Below, piece after piece: positions 61,060 to 64,000 of a stretch of 64,000 nt of DNA. The position numbers and the translations under genes were made by a program. The notes beneath the pieces are model-generated. The model was given only the letters and a program-made list of their open reading frames with translations. It was not told the DNA's origin and ran no database searches. Source of the stretch: Albifimbria verrucaria (Eukaryota > Ascomycota > Sordariomycetes > Hypocreales > Stachybotryaceae); contig JAHREC010000011.1 in assembly GCA_020081605.1 (NCBI GenBank), forward strand, positions 868,001 through 932,000, read 5' to 3'. Numbering within the stretch: position 1 is the stretch's first letter; every line of letters begins with the position of its first letter.

Positions 61060-61576
61060 TTGACATCAGCGCGTCAGACATAAATCTTGGGCCATTTTCT
61101 CGTCATTTGCTGTGGGTGTCTTGCGAAGAAACAGTCCAATAACCAATCGACTGGCGAAATTCGTCCTTTGGAGCGAGGCTGAGCCCCTCCAAATGTCATT
61201 GGTCCACGTGACTGAATCCTCCTGACATTTATGCATGGCGGGGGTCATAGGTCAGTATGAAGCCTTTTCCAATCTGCATGGTTATAGCCAAGGCAGAGAT
61301 GATTGAGAGGTTATATACCCTAGATTACAGCCAACTAGAGCAGACACCACATTATTTAGAGTATACTATCGACTAAATCAGGTTAAAGCGGCCATGTGGA
61401 ATTGTCCTTTGTCGTAGCGTTTGATTTTAGTATGTTAAGGGACAACTGCCTAGTTGCTCTCTTCTCATCCGAATCTTGCGCATAGAACAATGCCCACGAC
61501 CAACTAGTACGGCGCTTGCCTCTACAACAACTTAACAAGGGTATTTTGACATCCAATTCGCTAGGTTGCTATAGTA

Positions 61577-61767
61577 GGGCAGAAATTCCGCAGCTATAGC
61601 GTAAATGATTCATTCGACACTCATTCCAAATATCTAGGAATAAATGACGAAAAACATAGACTTATAACAATGAGGTTAAAAAAATAATAATAATAGGATT
61701 TCTCTTAAGTTTTGATTTCATAAAGACCTTTATCCGGATTGAAGTCATAGAGTCGGAATTTCTGTCT
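61577..61767. mobile_element. MITE-like element, 191 bp
   Basis: Terminal inverted repeats GGGCAGAAATTCCG (61577-61590) and CGGAATTTCTGTCT (61754-61767) pair in 12 of 14 positions. TAGTA flanks both ends (61572-61576 and 61768-61772), a likely 5-bp target duplication. The interior is AT-rich and noncoding. Confidence 0.6.
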
Positions 61768-62005
61768 TAGTAAAAATGCTAACTACCTTGAAACTCGATT
61801 CAGCAGGTACGAGACAGTATGCTAGTTTGCTTATCTCGGCTCTGAACAGGCTTTTACATCAAGCCTGATCCAATTATTTATTATAAAACAACTTGCCAAA
61901 AAGAAAAAGAAAAAGAAAAAGAAAAGAAAAAACTTTTGCACTCGTATTTATTGCATTGCAACAAAAGATCACAAACCTAGGACGTCTAGGGTGGCTGAAC
62001 GCGTC
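61680..62005. repeat. Dispersed repeat copy
   Basis: Second copy of the repeat at 53350-53695. It starts within the MITE-like element and runs past its right end to GTCTAGGGTGGCTG at about 61984-61998. The homology crosses the element border, so the MITE-like unit sits inside or at the edge of a larger repeated sequence. Confidence 0.65.
61899..61932. repeat. AAAAAG microsatellite
   Basis: About five AAAAAG units ending in AAAAGAAAAAAC, inside the dispersed repeat copy and absent from the copy at 53.6 kb. Confidence 0.85.
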
Positions 62006-62110
62006 ACGTGTGTTCTGGGATAACTTACCGCGTCAACACCGTGTTGACGGCTCTCCTTTCACCATCAACACAAATACCCATCAATCGCAGCCAACTGTCT
62101 GTCTTCCATC

Positions 62111-62677
62111 ATGGTTGAGATGTTATCTCTCGAAAAAGTACCCGAAAGGTATCTTCGGGCGGTGCTTGATGCACTTTGCAAGGAACCAAGCGTCGAGACC
62201 AAGGTCAAGAATATGCTGGAACAGCTCCAAAGAGTTGAGAAAACTCTTTCCCCGGAGGACTCTAGAGGGTCTAAAACCGCGGGCGTCAAACGTAAACCTG
62301 ATGAACTGGTTCAGATTTGCATTCATTGTGACGAGGCTTTCTGTGACGAGACCAACTCCCCACCGCATGCACCTCCCATGAGAGCGACGGTAAGTCAAAG
62401 CTGGTTGGCTCCCTCGTCTATGCATAAGAAAAGCCCATCTATGGAAACGCCAATGTGGTCACGTCCTGACGTCGTGTTAGCCGAGATGGAGCCCGATTAT
62501 GACGGGGGCTTTTGGGCCGACCATGATGAGATGTGCCACGGTACTATCGACTCGGACTTTTGTCGCGAGGAGTATCCTGACGGTTTCATCTGGACGTGCT
62601 GTGAGAAGCTAGGTTCAGAAGAAGGCTGCAGGGAACATCCGCACAAGGCACGACAAGATGCTAGGCTGAAGACTTGA
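62111..62677 (+). CDS. Zinc-binding protein of a conserved fungal Cys/His family
   Basis: The N-terminus (SLEKVPERYLRAVLDALC) is helical. A zinc-binding part begins CIHCDEAFCDE, continues with CTSHE after one repaired C, and ends with FWADHDEMCHG, EYPDGFIWTCCEKLGSEEGC and EHPHKAR. This layout (CxxC, CxxxH, W-x-D-H-D-E, GFIWxCC, GC, H) recurs in many ascomycete proteins annotated only as C2H2-type zinc finger; the role is unknown. An intron at 62390-62480 (91 nt, GTAAGT...TTAG) is inferred because it removes Ser-rich noise. It requires one -1 C loss at 62359-62362 (5 to 4), and together they keep the frame. Reading straight through is also open but loses the CxxxH. Confidence 0.65.
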   Translation: MVEMLSLEKVPERYLRAVLDALCKEPSVETKVKNMLEQLQRVEKTLSPEDSRGSKTAGVKRKPDELVQICIHCDEAFCDETNSPPHAPPMRATVSQSWLAPSSMHKKSPSMETPMWSRPDVVLAEMEPDYDGGFWADHDEMCHGTIDSDFCREEYPDGFIWTCCEKLGSEEGCREHPHKARQDARLKT

Positions 62678-63449
62678 TGGATGTGTTCATCAAGAGCAGG
62701 AGCCGTTTCTTGATGGTAGGGTGAATCTCAATGTTATGGACAGGGTTGTCAGTTTTAATGAATGGTTTGCAGATCATAGGGTAGGAGGTGTCATTAAAAT
62801 CAATTCACTCGTTATTGGAAGGTGTAGTAGGGTCACGGAACCTTGTACGAAACTTGAGCTGTCTTGTACACGATTGGGCAAGGTGTGGATCGGGTCTTGA
62901 GTACGAGGGATGTAGTCTAATGTATGTGTATCCCTTTAGATTGATGACAAAATTATTTGGTTCATGTTTGGAATTTTTCACATCTCCAACGCCAGCTCTC
63001 AAGACTTATCATGTTAGTTAGCACTTGAGATACTTCAGGCGGTCTGTGGAGCCTTCACAAGACTAGCAAAAACTATTCACTTCCGATAACAGCAAGTTGC
63101 AGTTAATATACAGCATACCACTATTCTAAATAATAACGTATTCAGAATTGCGGAGCCTGCTGAAGGCCCTGTAATATTACTTCTAAGTAGGCCATTCTAG
63201 TCGCAGGTTCCACTTGAGCACAAACATTACTACATAGTCACTTATACTCTCCTTGTCCGATATAATGCGAATGCTATAAGCGAATAACACAAGCAACTAA
63301 TTGTAGCCCCGCACTAAGGGAGGAATGCTCAAGTTCGTATCTAATTTATATCGAATATTGAGAGGCGGAGAACATTTGTTCCCCAGATGCCGTTGGTTCG
63401 GCCTAAACGATAAGAACGTATATCTGCTTCAAACCCGGCCAAGCCTAGG
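62678..63449. other. Convergent intergenic spacer
   Basis: 3' flanks of the zinc protein and the LIM gene. Nothing recognised. Confidence 0.45.
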
Positions 63450-64000
63450 TTAATGACCTTCAAGACGCTGAAGAGTGTTCTGCAACTCCTTTTTCTTCCG
63501 GCGTTGTGCCATAAGAATTTTATTGCACGTCATACAGAAAATGCCCTGCGATGTTCTTACATATTGCAGAACCTTTACCTTTACCTTGCAATTTTGACAA
63601 CAAAAACATGAACCGCAAAACGCCTGGTCTATTGTTATTATGGCGAGATTGATGATCTTATTGCCACAAACGCTACAATCGTATGTGCAATCCGCGCATA
63701 ATAGGGAACAATCAGGATGCAAGAGGACCTCTGAGTCCACATCCAGTAAAACGCCGCAGGCATCGCATCTGAAGCATTCCAGATGCCACCGACTCCCGCT
63801 AATTATGTGTTAGCATTTTCTCTATTATGTAGAAAGGCGCTGCAGCTCACCAAGTTCTAATGCTCTTCCTCCCCGAGGGGCTAAGATTGAATTGTTAGAA
63901 GTCACAGTTCAAAGCTCAAGTTTGCAAGATGACTTACCTTGCCACAGTCTCCTTTGCATAGGAATACTTCTTCTAATTCACAGTCAACGTCCAGGAAGTC
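63450..64000 (-). CDS. LIM-domain protein, C-terminal part (runs off the window)
   Basis: The 5' end lies beyond position 64000. Exons 64000-63938, 63880-63851 and 63798-63450 are joined by introns of 57 and 52 nt. Zinc-ligand text: WHLECFRCDACGVLLD, CSLLCADCTYDCSVCGNKI, QAFCGSCFCCQNC, YVRTSQGIFCMTCNKILM. This matches the tandem LIM block seen at the N-terminus of fungal Rho-GAP (Rga-type) proteins, which act in polarity. Here the protein stops about 20 residues after the LIM block (KKKELQNTLQRLEGH), with no GAP domain. Two -1 losses are inferred around the 30-nt exon (a C at 63871-63874 and a G at its donor). It may be a truncated paralogue. Confidence 0.75.

Larger units (their letters stand above)
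61060..62110. other. AT-rich spacer with MITE-like element
   Basis: Holds the MITE-like element, its repeated right flank and an AAAAAG microsatellite (61899-61932). No gene is supported. Confidence 0.5.

Noticed and set aside
1..64000. Programmed -1 frameshifting as an explanation for the broken frames
   Set aside because: The breaks occur at many different sites, are not associated with slippery heptamers plus structure, and hit housekeeping genes up to five times each. Base-calling loss in homopolymers is simpler.
1..64000. RIP mutation as the cause of the broken genes
   Set aside because: RIP makes C-to-T substitutions, not deletions. Only the TGA at 21983 could fit it.

Overview
The window looks like nuclear DNA of a filamentous ascomycete (Pezizomycotina, probably Sordariomycetes such as Hypocreales; the order is inference). 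Genes carry short GT-AG introns of about 45-125 nt, many with CTAAC-like branch sites. Recognisable genes include COP9 subunit 2, otubain, SAICAR synthetase, a LaeA-type methyltransferase, pectin lyase, a LysM/chitin-binding protein, HET-ankyrin and two NACHT-type NLR proteins.

Layout. 0.6-9.8 kb: accessory secreted and oxidative genes (BBE-type FAD oxidase, P450, GMC oxidoreductase, LysM plus CBM18 protein). 10.3-13.3 kb: a highly repetitive secreted wall-type protein and a helical unknown. 15.1-17.5 kb: a small protein with a CheD/CNF-like Cys-His pattern and ade1. 18.1-22.3 kb: NACHT-WD40 NLR. 24-42 kb: a GC-richer core with pectin lyase, a GSI-type glutamine synthetase, a LaeA-like methyltransferase, otubain, a 6-kb gene-poor block and CSN2. 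42.6-64 kb: AT-richer accessory DNA with an F-box protein, a small membrane protein, an MFS transporter, two sulfotransferase-like paralogues around a kinase relic, HET-ankyrin, hydrolase-NACHT-ankyrin, a zinc-binding protein and the end of a LIM protein, plus a MITE-like element and dispersed repeats.

The strongest global signal is technical. Most genes, including essential ones, are broken by single-base deletions that nearly always lie in short homopolymers, mainly G or C. About 40 such -1 events are inferred by eye and no +1 is needed anywhere. I saw no G or C run longer than five, while T runs reach 13. These are very probably consensus errors, so the genes are annotated as CDS with breaks noted, not as pseudogenes.

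Biologically most interesting are the allorecognition/innate-immunity set (two NLRs, HET-ankyrin with decayed downstream ankyrins), the possible CheD-like deamidase-fold protein at 15.1 kb, and the two-part repeat protein at 10.3 kb. No tRNA, rRNA or CRISPR could be supported.
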